Assembly: GCA_020433835.1 (NCBI GenBank)
Contig: JAGRBY010000074.1
Span: forward strand, 1 to 18,681
Source: Anaerolineae bacterium
GTDB taxonomy: Bacteria; Chloroflexota; Anaerolineae; 4572-78; J111
Reading direction: 5' to 3'
Length of the DNA: 18,681 nucleotides
This document shows positions 1 to 7,002 of the stretch, piece by piece. The position numbers were made by a program, and so were the translations under genes. Position 1 is the first letter of the stretch. Each line of letters opens with the position of its first letter. Below the pieces are notes generated by a model. It saw only the letters and a list, made by a program, of their open reading frames with translations. It searched no databases and was not told where the DNA came from.

Positions 1-56
1 GGGAATTTGACGTCTTTCTCCCCCCTTTGGGGGGCCGGGGGGGCTTAACTTAATGG
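1..56 (+). repeat. C-run/G-run intergenic repeat, copy 1
   Basis: A run of Cs followed by two G-runs and the tail GGGGGGCTTAAC..TGGCAG. The same unit, starting with GGGAATTTG, recurs in reverse complement at 8186-8228, and a shorter direct copy lies at 8226-8265. The C and G arms can pair into a hairpin and the G-runs could form a quadruplex. The window begins inside it, so its left limit is unknown. It looks like a dispersed palindromic intergenic repeat; no coding function is seen. Confidence 0.6.
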
Positions 57-352
57 CAGTGTCCACGTGGGGAGGGTAGGCACTCCCACGCGGAGCGTGG
101 GGAACGAAGGCAACCGTAATCTGATTGGCTCGCCCGCTGGGGGCGGTATCGTCGGGGTTGGAGGGGTGGGACTCCGTAGTCTCTCATCCAAACGGATGAT
201 CCTCCCTCCGTCATCTGTATACCGCGCATCAGATGAGAAACAATCGTCTTCATGCCGGTTATAGTCTGTTGACATGTGTGATATACTGTTAAGGCTCGCT
301 GTCAGAAGTTAAGGCCGTTTATAAGGAGACCAGCTCTAGTGTAGGGGCTGCG
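57..352. other. Non-coding upstream region of the regulator
   Basis: About 300 bases without a convincing gene. The short open frames here lack a ribosome-binding site and overlap each other on both strands. The region holds a candidate extended -10 promoter near 279-287 and an AAGGAG sequence at 323-328 that is not well placed for any start codon of the following gene. No copy of the paired GTCAC operator found elsewhere in the window is present. Confidence 0.5.
279..287 (+). promoter_or_regulatory. Candidate extended -10 promoter for the regulator gene
   Basis: TG-A-TATACT at 279-287 matches the extended -10 pattern. A TTGACA at 269-274 lies only 7 bp upstream, too close to act as its -35. 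The regulator gene therefore appears to use a promoter different from the three paired-heptamer promoters, so autoregulation through that box is not evident. Confidence 0.35.
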
Positions 353-2521
353 TTGGGCCTTGGTATGGGAACACAGTATATGACAGATCCACTCAAGTTG
401 TCCTTTCTGGGTACACCGCAGGTCATTCTGCCTGATGGTGAGGCGGCCCGCTTTGCCGTGGATAACGCCTTGCTGCTGCTGGCCTATCTGGCCCTTAACC
501 CCCACAAAGCCTATCGGCGGGAAGAATTAGCCGCCCTCTTTTATACCGACTCCACAGATAAACAAGCCAGCCAAAACCTACGCCAAACCCTAAAACGCTT
601 ACGCCAGACCATTAACGACAACGATGAACCGCGCACCTACCTGCTGGGTACTATTCAAACCTTACAGTTTAACGCCGCCGGTAATGTCTGGTTAGATGTA
701 AGCGAATTTAAGGCGTTAGTTACGGCCACCCAACAGCACCGCCACCGCCGGCTGGAGGCCTGTCGCGATTGTATGGCCCAGTTGGCCCAGGCCGTGGCCC
801 TGTACCGGGGCGATCTGCTGGAGGGCATTGGCCGGCGCGACGATAGCCCGCTGGTCGACTGGCTGGAAACCACCCGCCACACCTTGCAGCGTATGGCCGT
901 CAATGCCCTGCACGCGCTGGCCCGGCACTATCTGGCCCGCCGCCAATTTGCCGAAACCGAGCAAGCCACCACCCGGCTGCTGCATATTGATGCTCTGGAT
1001 GAAGAGGCGCTGCGCTTACAACTGCACACCTTGGTGCAGCGGGGTGAGCGCAACCAGGCTCTCAAGCGCTATCGCCGCTTTAGAGACAAATTGCAGGCCG
1101 AACTTGACCTGGAACCAATGCCTGAGACGGTCAAGATGGCCAGAGCGATCCAGGCCGGTGAAATCCCCCAGCTAAAGCTGCTTCAATTCCAGCGTAATGA
1201 TCGCCTGCTAACCTATCAAAAAGTGAATGCAGCCTCTTTACCCAACATCCTGGTGCCTTTTGTGGGCCGGGAAACAGAGCTGCAGCAGATTGCCCGGTAT
1301 CTGGCCGGCCAGGACTGCCGCCTCATTACGCTAGTGGGGCCGGGCGGCGTTGGCAAAACCCGTCTGGCGATGCGGGCCGCAGCCGATGATGCCCCGGAAT
1401 GGATACACGGGGCCTGGCTTGTTTCGCTGGATGATGTCGCCCCGGCCGATCTGGAAGCGACGGTAGCCGCTGCTTTGGGGCTGCCCACCCGCCACAACCG
1501 GCTGCGGGCGCGGCTGTATGACCATCTGCGCGAAAAAGAGATGTTGCTGCTCCTGGATAATTTCGAACAACTGATGAGCCGCACCAGTATGGTCAAATCG
1601 TTGTTGGACTATGCGCCCGATGTAAAGATTATCGTCACATCGCGGGAGCAGTTGGGCATTCGCGGCGAGCAGATTGTCCAGGTACACGGGCTGCAATTTC
1701 CCCCTGATAGCGATACCCGCAACGGGAGTGAGGACACGCTGCCCAACGGGCCGCAAAGTTACAGCGCCATTCAGCTTTTTGTGGAAAATGCGCGGCGCGT
1801 TAGTCCCGGCTTTCAGCTTAATGCCCGTAATACATCGGCTGTCACGCGCATCTGCCAACAGGTGGCCGGACTGCCGCTGGCCATTGAGCTGGCTTCGGCC
1901 TGGGTTCGTATCTTTTCGTGCGACGAAATTCTGGCCCGGCTGGAGCAAAATCTGAGCCTCCTACGGCGCAGAACCACCGATGTGCCGGGCCGCCACGCCA
2001 GTATGGAAGCGGTCTTTGAACATTCCTGGAGCTTATTATCCGCTGAGGGCCGCGACATCCTGCGAAAATTAGCCATCTTTCGGGGTAAATTCTCGCTCGA
2101 TGCGGCTGAAGCCATCGCCGGAACCACGCCCGAGCACCTGTCGCTGCTGATCGATAAATCGCTGCTGCGCCGCCAGGGCGAGCGCTATTATGATCTGCAT
2201 CCCCTGCTGAGAAAGTACGCCTTTGCCAAATTAGCCCACATTGCGCCGTTGGCCGACGAGATGGCCCAACAGCACGGAGCGTATTATCTGCGCCTGGCCG
2301 CCACGCTGGCCGCTGATCTGGCGCAATCGGTGGATAATGACGGACTTGACGTGGCGCTTGAATTAGAAAATATGGACGCGGCTGTGCGCTGGGCGACAGC
2401 CGCGCAGCAGCTTGCTACCTTCATCGACACGCTGCCCGGTCTGGCGCACTTTGTGGCCATACGGCAGCGAGCAGTCACGCAAATGTCACACGATAGTGCT
2501 ATAGTGGAGGAGATGAGGTGA
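353..2521 (+). CDS. AfsR/SARP-type transcriptional regulator (OmpR-like HTH, BTAD, NB-ARC)
   Basis: 722 residues from TTG at 353, which has AGGGG five bases upstream. ATG at 380 begins the stretch that resembles family N-termini (TDPLKLSFLG) and is a plausible alternative start. Residues about 15-110 look like the winged-helix DNA-binding domain and about 115-270 like the helical BTAD domain (LHALARHYLARRQF, then RYRRFRDKLQAELDLEP). NB-ARC follows: P-loop GPGGVGKT near 328-335, Walker B LLLLDN near 398-403, the TSRE segment near 430, and GLPLAIELASAW near 505. SARP proteins bind paired heptamers just upstream of a -10 and recruit RNA polymerase; three such sites occur in this window. The protein stops about 200 residues after the NB-ARC core without the long TPR array of AfsR, and its last codons overlap the downstream promoter. 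It is the likely activator of the exporter and peptide operons (inference). Confidence 0.88.
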   Translation: MGLGMGTQYMTDPLKLSFLGTPQVILPDGEAARFAVDNALLLLAYLALNPHKAYRREELAALFYTDSTDKQASQNLRQTLKRLRQTINDNDEPRTYLLGTIQTLQFNAAGNVWLDVSEFKALVTATQQHRHRRLEACRDCMAQLAQAVALYRGDLLEGIGRRDDSPLVDWLETTRHTLQRMAVNALHALARHYLARRQFAETEQATTRLLHIDALDEEALRLQLHTLVQRGERNQALKRYRRFRDKLQAELDLEPMPETVKMARAIQAGEIPQLKLLQFQRNDRLLTYQKVNAASLPNILVPFVGRETELQQIARYLAGQDCRLITLVGPGGVGKTRLAMRAAADDAPEWIHGAWLVSLDDVAPADLEATVAAALGLPTRHNRLRARLYDHLREKEMLLLLDNFEQLMSRTSMVKSLLDYAPDVKIIVTSREQLGIRGEQIVQVHGLQFPPDSDTRNGSEDTLPNGPQSYSAIQLFVENARRVSPGFQLNARNTSAVTRICQQVAGLPLAIELASAWVRIFSCDEILARLEQNLSLLRRRTTDVPGRHASMEAVFEHSWSLLSAEGRDILRKLAIFRGKFSLDAAEAIAGTTPEHLSLLIDKSLLRRQGERYYDLHPLLRKYAFAKLAHIAPLADEMAQQHGAYYLRLAATLAADLAQSVDNDGLDVALELENMDAAVRWATAAQQLATFIDTLPGLAHFVAIRQRAVTQMSHDSAIVEEMR
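2474..2505 (+). promoter_or_regulatory. SARP-type operator/promoter 1 (adaptor-exporter operon)
   Basis: GTCACGC (2474-2480), 4 bp AAAT, GTCACAC (2485-2491), 8 bp, then TATAGT (2500-2505) preceded by TGC (extended -10). The 11-bp repeat pitch and 8-bp gap to the -10 are those described for SARP/AfsR sites. It lies inside the last codons of the regulator gene. Transcription should begin near 2512, about 13 bases before the ATG at 2525, leaving GAGGTG (2515-2520) as the ribosome-binding site. Confidence 0.8.
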
Positions 2522-2524
2522 ACT

Positions 2525-3013
2525 ATGGCGCTGTCATTTTCTCGATCGCTGCGCTCGCTCCAACATGATAGGTTTGGTCCGACAGTGGCGGCGCTTGTGG
2601 TTACCAGCCTGCTGCTTCTGGCCTGGAGCGGCTGGTTTTTTTTGGCTCAGATAACGCTGTATGAAACCAGCCGTGAATTTTCGGTGCAGCACGACGGCTC
2701 GCTGTTGGTCAACTTTCCGGCGGAAGCCCTGGCCCGGCTGCGGCCCGGCCAGGCGGCGACACTGCGGCTAACCAACGGAGCCTCGCCCGAGGGCCAGAGC
2801 TTTCCCGCCCAAGTGATGGATATCCCCTTAAGCGACAACCCCACCGGCCCGGTCGAGCTGTTTGTCTTTTCGCCCGAACCCCTTCAACCCGGCCAAAGCG
2901 GTCAAGTTCAGGTTGAGGTCGAGCAGATTTCGCCGGCCATGCTGGTGCTGCGCTCGGCCGGCCAGTTTGTCGATGATCCTAAACTCACCGTCAGCCCCCA
3001 GCAAGCGCAATAA
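2525..3013 (+). CDS. Short HlyD-like membrane adaptor of the peptide exporter
   Basis: 162 residues with one membrane segment at about 20-42 (AALVVTSLLLLAWSGWFFLA) and a beta-rich outer domain containing two RPGQ/QPGQ turns (LRPGQAATLRLTNG and LQPGQSGQVQVEVEQ). These turns resemble the barrel part of HlyD-type membrane-fusion proteins. The long coiled coil and lipoyl domain of full-length HlyD are missing, so it is far shorter than the usual 350-450 residues. That would suit a cell without a classical outer membrane. It starts 3 bases after the regulator's stop behind GAGGTG, and its TAA overlaps the ATG of the C39 ABC gene by one base, so the two are translationally coupled. Role as exporter partner is inferred from this coupling and the turns; other small anchored proteins cannot be excluded. 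Confidence 0.65.
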   Translation: MALSFSRSLRSLQHDRFGPTVAALVVTSLLLLAWSGWFFLAQITLYETSREFSVQHDGSLLVNFPAEALARLRPGQAATLRLTNGASPEGQSFPAQVMDIPLSDNPTGPVELFVFSPEPLQPGQSGQVQVEVEQISPAMLVLRSAGQFVDDPKLTVSPQQAQ

Positions 3014-5805
3014 TGGCCGCCTTGCAAGAAAAGCGTTTCTTTGTCCCCGAAGTGATTCAAACCTCCCAAATGGACTGTGGCCCGGCCTCGCTGAAGGCGC
3101 TGCTGGAAGGCTTTGGTATTGCGGCCTCGTATGGCCGTCTGCGCGAAGCCTGCCAGACATCGGTTGATGGCACCTCGATAGATACCCTGGAAGAGTTAAT
3201 GGTCCAGCTTGGTCTGGAAGCCGAGCAAATTATGCTGCCGGCCGACCACGTGCTGCTGCCGGAAAGCGAGGCACTGCCGGCCATTGTGGTGGTTCGCCTG
3301 CCTAACGGTCTCACCCATTTTGTGGTGGTTTGGAGCTGCCACGCCAACTGGGTGCAGGTCATGGACCCCGGCGCGGGTCGACAGTGGAAATCGAAAGCGC
3401 AATTTTTGCGTGACCTCTTTTTGCATCGCTTCCCGGTACCGGCGGAAGCCTGGCGCGACTGGGCCGGTTCGGCCGGGTTCCTGCAACCCTTGCAGCGGCG
3501 GCTGCGCGACCTCAATCTGCCGGAGGCAACCATTAGCCACCTGACAGAGCAGGCGCTTGAGGATAGCGGCTGGCGGTCGCTGGCGGCGCTCGATGCGGCG
3601 GCGCGGATGGTGGCGGCCATCGTGCGGGCCGGGGGGCTGGAAGCCGGTGCGGAAGCCGGGCGGGTTATCGAGCGCTGTTTTATCGACAACAAAAGCGCCC
3701 CCCCGCGTCAGGAAGCTGACGCGGATATCCTGCCGATCCCACCCCTTTACTGGTCGGTGACAGCGGCGGCGGAGGGATATCAAGCCCCGACGGAAGGCGA
3801 AACAGCGGACGAGGCGGCAGAGCAGGTGCTGCTGTATGGCGCGGTTCTGGTGCGCGTTACCGGCCGCAGTACCGCGCCGCTGCCGGACGATGGAGCTGAA
3901 ACCGCTGCCGAACCGCCGCCGCTGCCGCCGGAGCTGGCCGCTGTTCTCCACGAGCCGCCGGTTGACCCCGTCCGCGAGGTGTGGCGGGCGTTGGGGCAGG
4001 ATGGTTTGTTGACCCCGGCGGTGTTGGCGCTGGCGCTTTTTATGGCTACTTTAGCCGTTACCATTCAGGCGCTGCTCTTTCAGGGGGCGCTGCGCCTGAG
4101 CCAAAGCCTCAACCATGGCCAGCAGTATCTTAGTGGGGCAGCGGCGCTGTTTGTCTTTCTGGTGGTGCTGCTGCTGTTGGAATGGCCTATTGCCGCCACC
4201 ACCCAGCGCATGGGGCGGCGGCTGGAGACCCGGCTGCGGATTGCTTTCTTGCAAAAGATCCCCAAACTGAGCGACCGCTACTTTCACAGCCGCTTAACGT
4301 CAGATATGACGCAGCGGGCGTATGATCTGCGCCAACTGCGGACGCTGCCGGGCTTGGGGGTCGAGCTGCTGCGGCTGCTGTTTCAACTGATCTTAACCAC
4401 CATCGGCGTCATAATCCTTCAGCCCGGCAGCGCCGTCCTGGCTATTGTGGCGACCGGGGTTTTTGTCGGCCTGTCGTGGCTGAGCAATCCGCTGCTGGAA
4501 GAGCGCGATTTGCGGCTGCGCTCCCACACCGGCGCGTTGAGCCGCTTCTATCTGGATGCGCTGCTGGGGCTGATTCCGCTGCGGCTGCACGGGGCCGAAC
4601 GCGCCTTTCGGCGCGAACATGAAGGGCTGCTGGTGGAGTGGATGCGGGCCGGTCGCGATTTTTCGTGGGTGTCGGTGGCGCTGCAAGGGGTCAATGCGCT
4701 GCTTTACACAGCCTTTGTGGTGTGGATTACCTTCTCATACATTGGGCAGGGGGGCGAGGTGAGCGGCGTGCTGCTGTTATTTTACTGGGCGCTCAGTTTG
4801 CCGCTGCTGGGCCAGCGCATTGCCGAAGTGGGGCAGCAGTACCCCACCCTGCGCAACCGGGTGGTACGGATATTGGAGCCGTTGGGTGCGCCGGATGAGG
4901 TTGAAGAGGAATCCTCTGCGTCGGCCGACGCTGGGGCAGAGTCAGCCGGAGCACAAGCAGCAAAGGAACCGAGCGGCGTAAGTATCGAACTGCGCCAGGT
5001 CACGGTGCAGGCCGGTGGCCATGCTATCTTGCAGGATATTGATTTGGCCTTGCAGCCCGGCGAGCATGTCGCTATTGTCGGGCCGTCGGGGGCGGGTAAA
5101 TCGAGTCTGGTGGGGCTGCTGCTGGGTTGGCATAAACCGGCCGGCGGCGTTTGTCTGGTGGACGGCCAACCGCTGCAAGGCGAGCATCTGCGCCAACTGC
5201 GGCGACAGACGGCCTGGGTCGATCCGGCGGTGCAGCTTTGGAACCGCTCGCTGCTGGAGAACCTGACCTATGGCAGCACAGCTAACCTCAACGCCGCGCA
5301 AAGCTTTGCGCTGGAGGCCGCCGATTTATACGATGTTGTCGAGCGGCTGGAGAACGGCCTGCAAACGCAGTTGGGCGAAGGCGGCGGCCTGGTTTCCGGG
5401 GGGGAAGGGCAGCGGGTGCGGTTGGGGCGCATGATGAATCGCAGCGGGGTGCGGTTGGTTATTTTGGATGAGCCGTTTCGGGGGTTGGATCGGGCCAAGC
5501 GTCGCACGCTGCTGGCTCGCGTTCGCCGCCACTGGCAAGCGGCCACGCTGATTTGTATCACCCACGATGTGGGCGAGACGCAGGCTTTTGAGCGGGTTGT
5601 TGTGGTTGAGCATGGCCAAATTGTGGAAGACGGATCACCTAAAAGGCTGCTCCGCCGCCGGTCGCGCTATCGCGATTTACTCCGGGCGGAAGAGGCGGTT
5701 CAGACCGGCTTGTGGCAGAGTGCTACCTGGCGGCGGCTGTGGGTAGAAGAGGGGCGTTTAACGGAACCGGCCCCGGATGCGGCTGCGGAGAATAAGGCAG
5801 GGTGA
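3013..5805 (+). CDS. C39-peptidase ABC exporter, catalytically competent subunit
   Basis: 930 residues. The N-terminal C39 peptidase has the oxyanion Gln16, catalytic Cys22 in SQMDCGPAS, His102 in LTHFVVVW and Asp118 in VMDPG. This family cuts leaders after a Gly-Gly or Gly-Ala-like pair and exports the core. Residues about 150-325 form an unusual long insert (helical, then Pro/Ala/Glu-rich) between peptidase and membrane domain. The membrane domain starts near 333. The ATPase has Walker A GPSGAGKSS (near 690), signature SGGEGQ (near 794), Walker B VILDEP (near 817) and the H-loop ITHD. The Q-loop is odd: WVDPAVQLW puts Pro738 where Gln is expected. It follows the adaptor with a one-base overlap and lies under SARP box 1. 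It probably pairs with the subunit at 8323-10518 (inference). Confidence 0.9.
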   Translation: MAALQEKRFFVPEVIQTSQMDCGPASLKALLEGFGIAASYGRLREACQTSVDGTSIDTLEELMVQLGLEAEQIMLPADHVLLPESEALPAIVVVRLPNGLTHFVVVWSCHANWVQVMDPGAGRQWKSKAQFLRDLFLHRFPVPAEAWRDWAGSAGFLQPLQRRLRDLNLPEATISHLTEQALEDSGWRSLAALDAAARMVAAIVRAGGLEAGAEAGRVIERCFIDNKSAPPRQEADADILPIPPLYWSVTAAAEGYQAPTEGETADEAAEQVLLYGAVLVRVTGRSTAPLPDDGAETAAEPPPLPPELAAVLHEPPVDPVREVWRALGQDGLLTPAVLALALFMATLAVTIQALLFQGALRLSQSLNHGQQYLSGAAALFVFLVVLLLLEWPIAATTQRMGRRLETRLRIAFLQKIPKLSDRYFHSRLTSDMTQRAYDLRQLRTLPGLGVELLRLLFQLILTTIGVIILQPGSAVLAIVATGVFVGLSWLSNPLLEERDLRLRSHTGALSRFYLDALLGLIPLRLHGAERAFRREHEGLLVEWMRAGRDFSWVSVALQGVNALLYTAFVVWITFSYIGQGGEVSGVLLLFYWALSLPLLGQRIAEVGQQYPTLRNRVVRILEPLGAPDEVEEESSASADAGAESAGAQAAKEPSGVSIELRQVTVQAGGHAILQDIDLALQPGEHVAIVGPSGAGKSSLVGLLLGWHKPAGGVCLVDGQPLQGEHLRQLRRQTAWVDPAVQLWNRSLLENLTYGSTANLNAAQSFALEAADLYDVVERLENGLQTQLGEGGGLVSGGEGQRVRLGRMMNRSGVRLVILDEPFRGLDRAKRRTLLARVRRHWQAATLICITHDVGETQAFERVVVVEHGQIVEDGSPKRLLRRRSRYRDLLRAEEAVQTGLWQSATWRRLWVEEGRLTEPAPDAAAENKAG

Positions 5806-5830
5806 CAGCCACGTTGGGGTGACTGTCACC
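5801..5830. terminator. Hairpin between convergent operons
   Basis: GGTGACAG (5801-5808) and CTGTCACC (5823-5830) form a perfect 8-bp stem with a 14-base loop. The stop codon of the C39 exporter lies in the left arm. It sits between the rightward exporter gene and the leftward peptide operon, the place for a bidirectional terminator. No T-run follows on either strand, so intrinsic termination is uncertain. Confidence 0.4.
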
Positions 5831-5853
5831 TTATCACGAACAAGCTTAGGGGT

Positions 5854-6024
5854 TTATTGCAAGCACTTGTTATCGCCCTGGCAGCAGTCTACAAAATCTT
5901 TAATTTTGCCGTTATTGTAGGGGTCGCGTAGGTGATATTGGAACGCATCCCGACAATGGTAGCCGGCTTTAAGACCGGTTTTGATCTTCAATGACGTTTT
6001 TTGGGTAGTAGTTTTTGCTTTCAT
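5854..6024 (-). CDS. Leader-bearing small secreted peptide E, Cys-rich core
   Basis: 56 residues, ATG at 6024 behind GGAG five bases upstream. Residues 1-21 form a leader ending LKIKTGLKAG, the family motif [KR][VI][KR]Tx[LIV][KT][AS]G. The leader part appears doubled, starting MKAKTTTQKT. The predicted core from Tyr22 is 35 residues with four Cys (24, 47, 48, 54), including the adjacent pair DFVDCCQG; two disulfides or metal binding are possible. It is the last gene of the leftward cluster from the membrane protein at 7806 and faces the C39 exporter. It is not similar to any bacteriocin I recognise. The call rests on the shared leader, the ribosome-binding site and the neighbouring C39 peptidase; function of the core is unknown. 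Confidence 0.75.
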   Translation of the reverse strand: MKAKTTTQKTSLKIKTGLKAGYHCRDAFQYHLRDPYNNGKIKDFVDCCQGDNKCLQ

Positions 6025-6110
6025 AATACTCCTTCTTTATGCTGTTAAAGTTTTATAGAGATACAGCAACTGCCTCATGCCTTGGATGAGGTGCCTGCTG
6101 TGGGATTAGG

Positions 6111-6206
6111 CTACTTGCTTGTTTCCTGCTCCGCTCCGCTTCCGCCCCCGGCAGAGAGCGTTACACCCAGATATATGCCTGCTTTTACTGCTGTTTTTAC
6201 TTTCAC
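6111..6206 (-). CDS. Leader-bearing small peptide D, Gly-rich 31-mer (GTG start)
   Basis: A 31-residue frame with GTG start at 6206 and a perfect AGGAGG (6213-6218 on the minus strand) six bases upstream. It opens directly with the leader VKVKTAVKAG and has a 21-residue core, IYLGVTLSAGGGSGAEQETSK. It is below common length cut-offs and starts with GTG, so it would normally be missed. The upstream TATTTTCACAGGAG is shared with the ribosome-binding region of the membrane protein gene at 7806. The core has no Cys and is Gly/Ser-rich. The strong ribosome-binding site and exact leader match support a real gene; what the core does is unknown. Confidence 0.7.
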   Translation of the reverse strand: MKVKTAVKAGIYLGVTLSAGGGSGAEQETSK

Positions 6207-6232
6207 GAATAGCCTCCTGTGAAAATAGGTTT

Positions 6233-6288
6233 AGTAGGACAAATCGCTGATTTGTCCGGGTGAGAAAAAGTCAGCGACTTGTTCTACT
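6233..6288 (-). promoter_or_regulatory. Mutually exclusive hairpins between peptide genes C and D
   Basis: GGACAAATC (6237-6245), GCT, GATTTGTCC (6249-6257) is a perfect 9-bp hairpin. The stretch 6233-6250 is also complementary, with 2 mismatches in 18, to 6271-6288. Both structures use the same central bases, so they exclude one another. This lies in the 159-base gap between the glutaredoxin-like gene and peptide D on the transcribed (minus) strand. It could adjust relative expression of downstream peptides or protect mRNA ends, or be a dispersed repeat. No T-run follows directly. Confidence 0.45.
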
Positions 6289-6365
6289 CTTTTGATTTCC
6301 AGTGTCGTTCCATCGAACTGTCGCACGCCTATGAACTAATAGCTTGTGTGCCAACGTAATCGCTA

Positions 6366-6629
6366 TCATCCGTATTCTTTGTAGCCAACCTGGATCTGGC
6401 CGTGGTAATCAACAGTGGGGAAGCCCTGCACAAAGTCAGGGCAGGCGTGGTGGGAGCACTCTATGAAACGGTATGGCGTACCTTTTTGATCAAAGTAGTT
6501 CAACTGCTTCACCGTCCACGGACAGCTCTGCCGCCCATAAACGGTGATCGACCCGGCGGTTACGCCGGTGCGAACCCGCACCCCTGCGGCCTTTTTAGAA
6601 GCGAAGCCTGCTGTCCGTTGCTGCATCAT
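6366..6629 (-). CDS. Leader-bearing glutaredoxin-like small protein C
   Basis: 87 residues from ATG at 6629, whose A is the last base of the preceding stop codon (TGATG, coupled translation). An in-frame GTG at 6581 would start exactly at the leader (VRVRTGVTAG) and give 71 residues; both starts are plausible. After the leader, SITVYGRQSCPWTV gives the first strand and active site of a glutaredoxin, with Cys36-Pro-Trp-Thr39 in place of CPYC (monothiol type). The cis-Pro loop GFPTVDYHG (69-77) follows. The domain is only 61 residues and lacks the last helix of ordinary glutaredoxins; Cys58 and Cys63 are extra. A redox enzyme behind a C39-type leader would be exported and might act on Cys in co-exported peptides (inference). 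The fold call is firm; secretion is inferred from the leader. Confidence 0.78.
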   Translation of the reverse strand: MMQQRTAGFASKKAAGVRVRTGVTAGSITVYGRQSCPWTVKQLNYFDQKGTPYRFIECSHHACPDFVQGFPTVDYHGQIQVGYKEYG

Positions 6630-6820
6630 CAGGCTGCTTTCTGGACGAATGATGCCGGCAGCAGCCGGTTTAGCATCGCTTGGCGGTCCTGGCAGCCACA
6701 ATCTCGGCCCGTGATGTCGGTATACAACTGGGCCACTTTATCCAGACCGGTGGCGTGGGTTAAATCGGCCACGGCATCGCCCATGGGTTTGCCGGCTTTG
6801 AGGTGGGTCTTAACTTTCAT
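6629..6820 (-). CDS. Leader-bearing small protein B with Cys-Gly-Cys motif
   Basis: 63 residues from ATG at 6820, two bases after the stop of peptide A. An upstream in-frame ATG at 6839-6841 adds seven residues but overlaps peptide A, and the start at 6820 puts the leader MKVKTHLKAG at residue 1. The core contains GLDKVAQLYTDITGRDCGC then QDRQAMLNRL, with Cys41-Gly-Cys43. This TGxDCGCxxRQxxLN pattern recalls small Cys-pair proteins of phages and bacteria, where it may bind metal; I cannot name a family. The core is mostly helical and Ala/Leu-rich. It sits between peptide A and the glutaredoxin-like protein in a tight operon, so a redox relationship between C and the CGC pair is possible but untested. 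Confidence 0.78.
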   Translation of the reverse strand: MKVKTHLKAGKPMGDAVADLTHATGLDKVAQLYTDITGRDCGCQDRQAMLNRLLPASFVQKAA

Positions 6821-6822
6821 CG

Positions 6823-6981
6823 CTACCAGGGCCAGGTCCAAAATTTGCGGGTGGTGACCGTGTTGGTCACGTTCTGGGCTGCGTGGCTCACATTCTGGCC
6901 GGCTTGCTTGACGGCTTTTTTAGTTTCGTCAAAGAAATCTTTAACGTCATAGCCTGATTTTATGTTGGTTTTGACTTTCAT
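6823..6981 (-). CDS. Leader-bearing small peptide A, Trp-rich C-terminus
   Basis: 52 residues, ATG at 6981 with AGGAGG five to six bases upstream. Leader MKVKTNIKSG is followed by a 42-residue core that starts YDVKDFFDETKKAVKQ, an amphipathic helix. It continues with the near-repeats AGQNVSHAAQNVTNTVTT and ends in FWTWPW, three Trp in six residues. It is the first peptide after the membrane protein (21 bases between genes) and is followed two bases later by peptide B. The helix plus Trp tail suggests membrane association, as in some bacteriocins (inference). No Cys, so no disulfide or thioether. The gene is fairly certain; the function is unknown. Confidence 0.78.
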   Translation of the reverse strand: MKVKTNIKSGYDVKDFFDETKKAVKQAGQNVSHAAQNVTNTVTTRKFWTWPW

Positions 6982-7002
6982 TATTTCCTCCTGTAAGGCG
7001 TC

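Noticed and set aside
269..287. TTGACA (269-274) as -35 for TATACT (282-287)
   Set aside because: Spacing is only 7 bp; the TATACT is better read as an extended -10.
6402..6857. Plus-strand 151-codon open frame
   Set aside because: Antisense to peptide genes B and C, which have leaders, tight spacing and recognisable motifs; this frame has no start signal or known fold.
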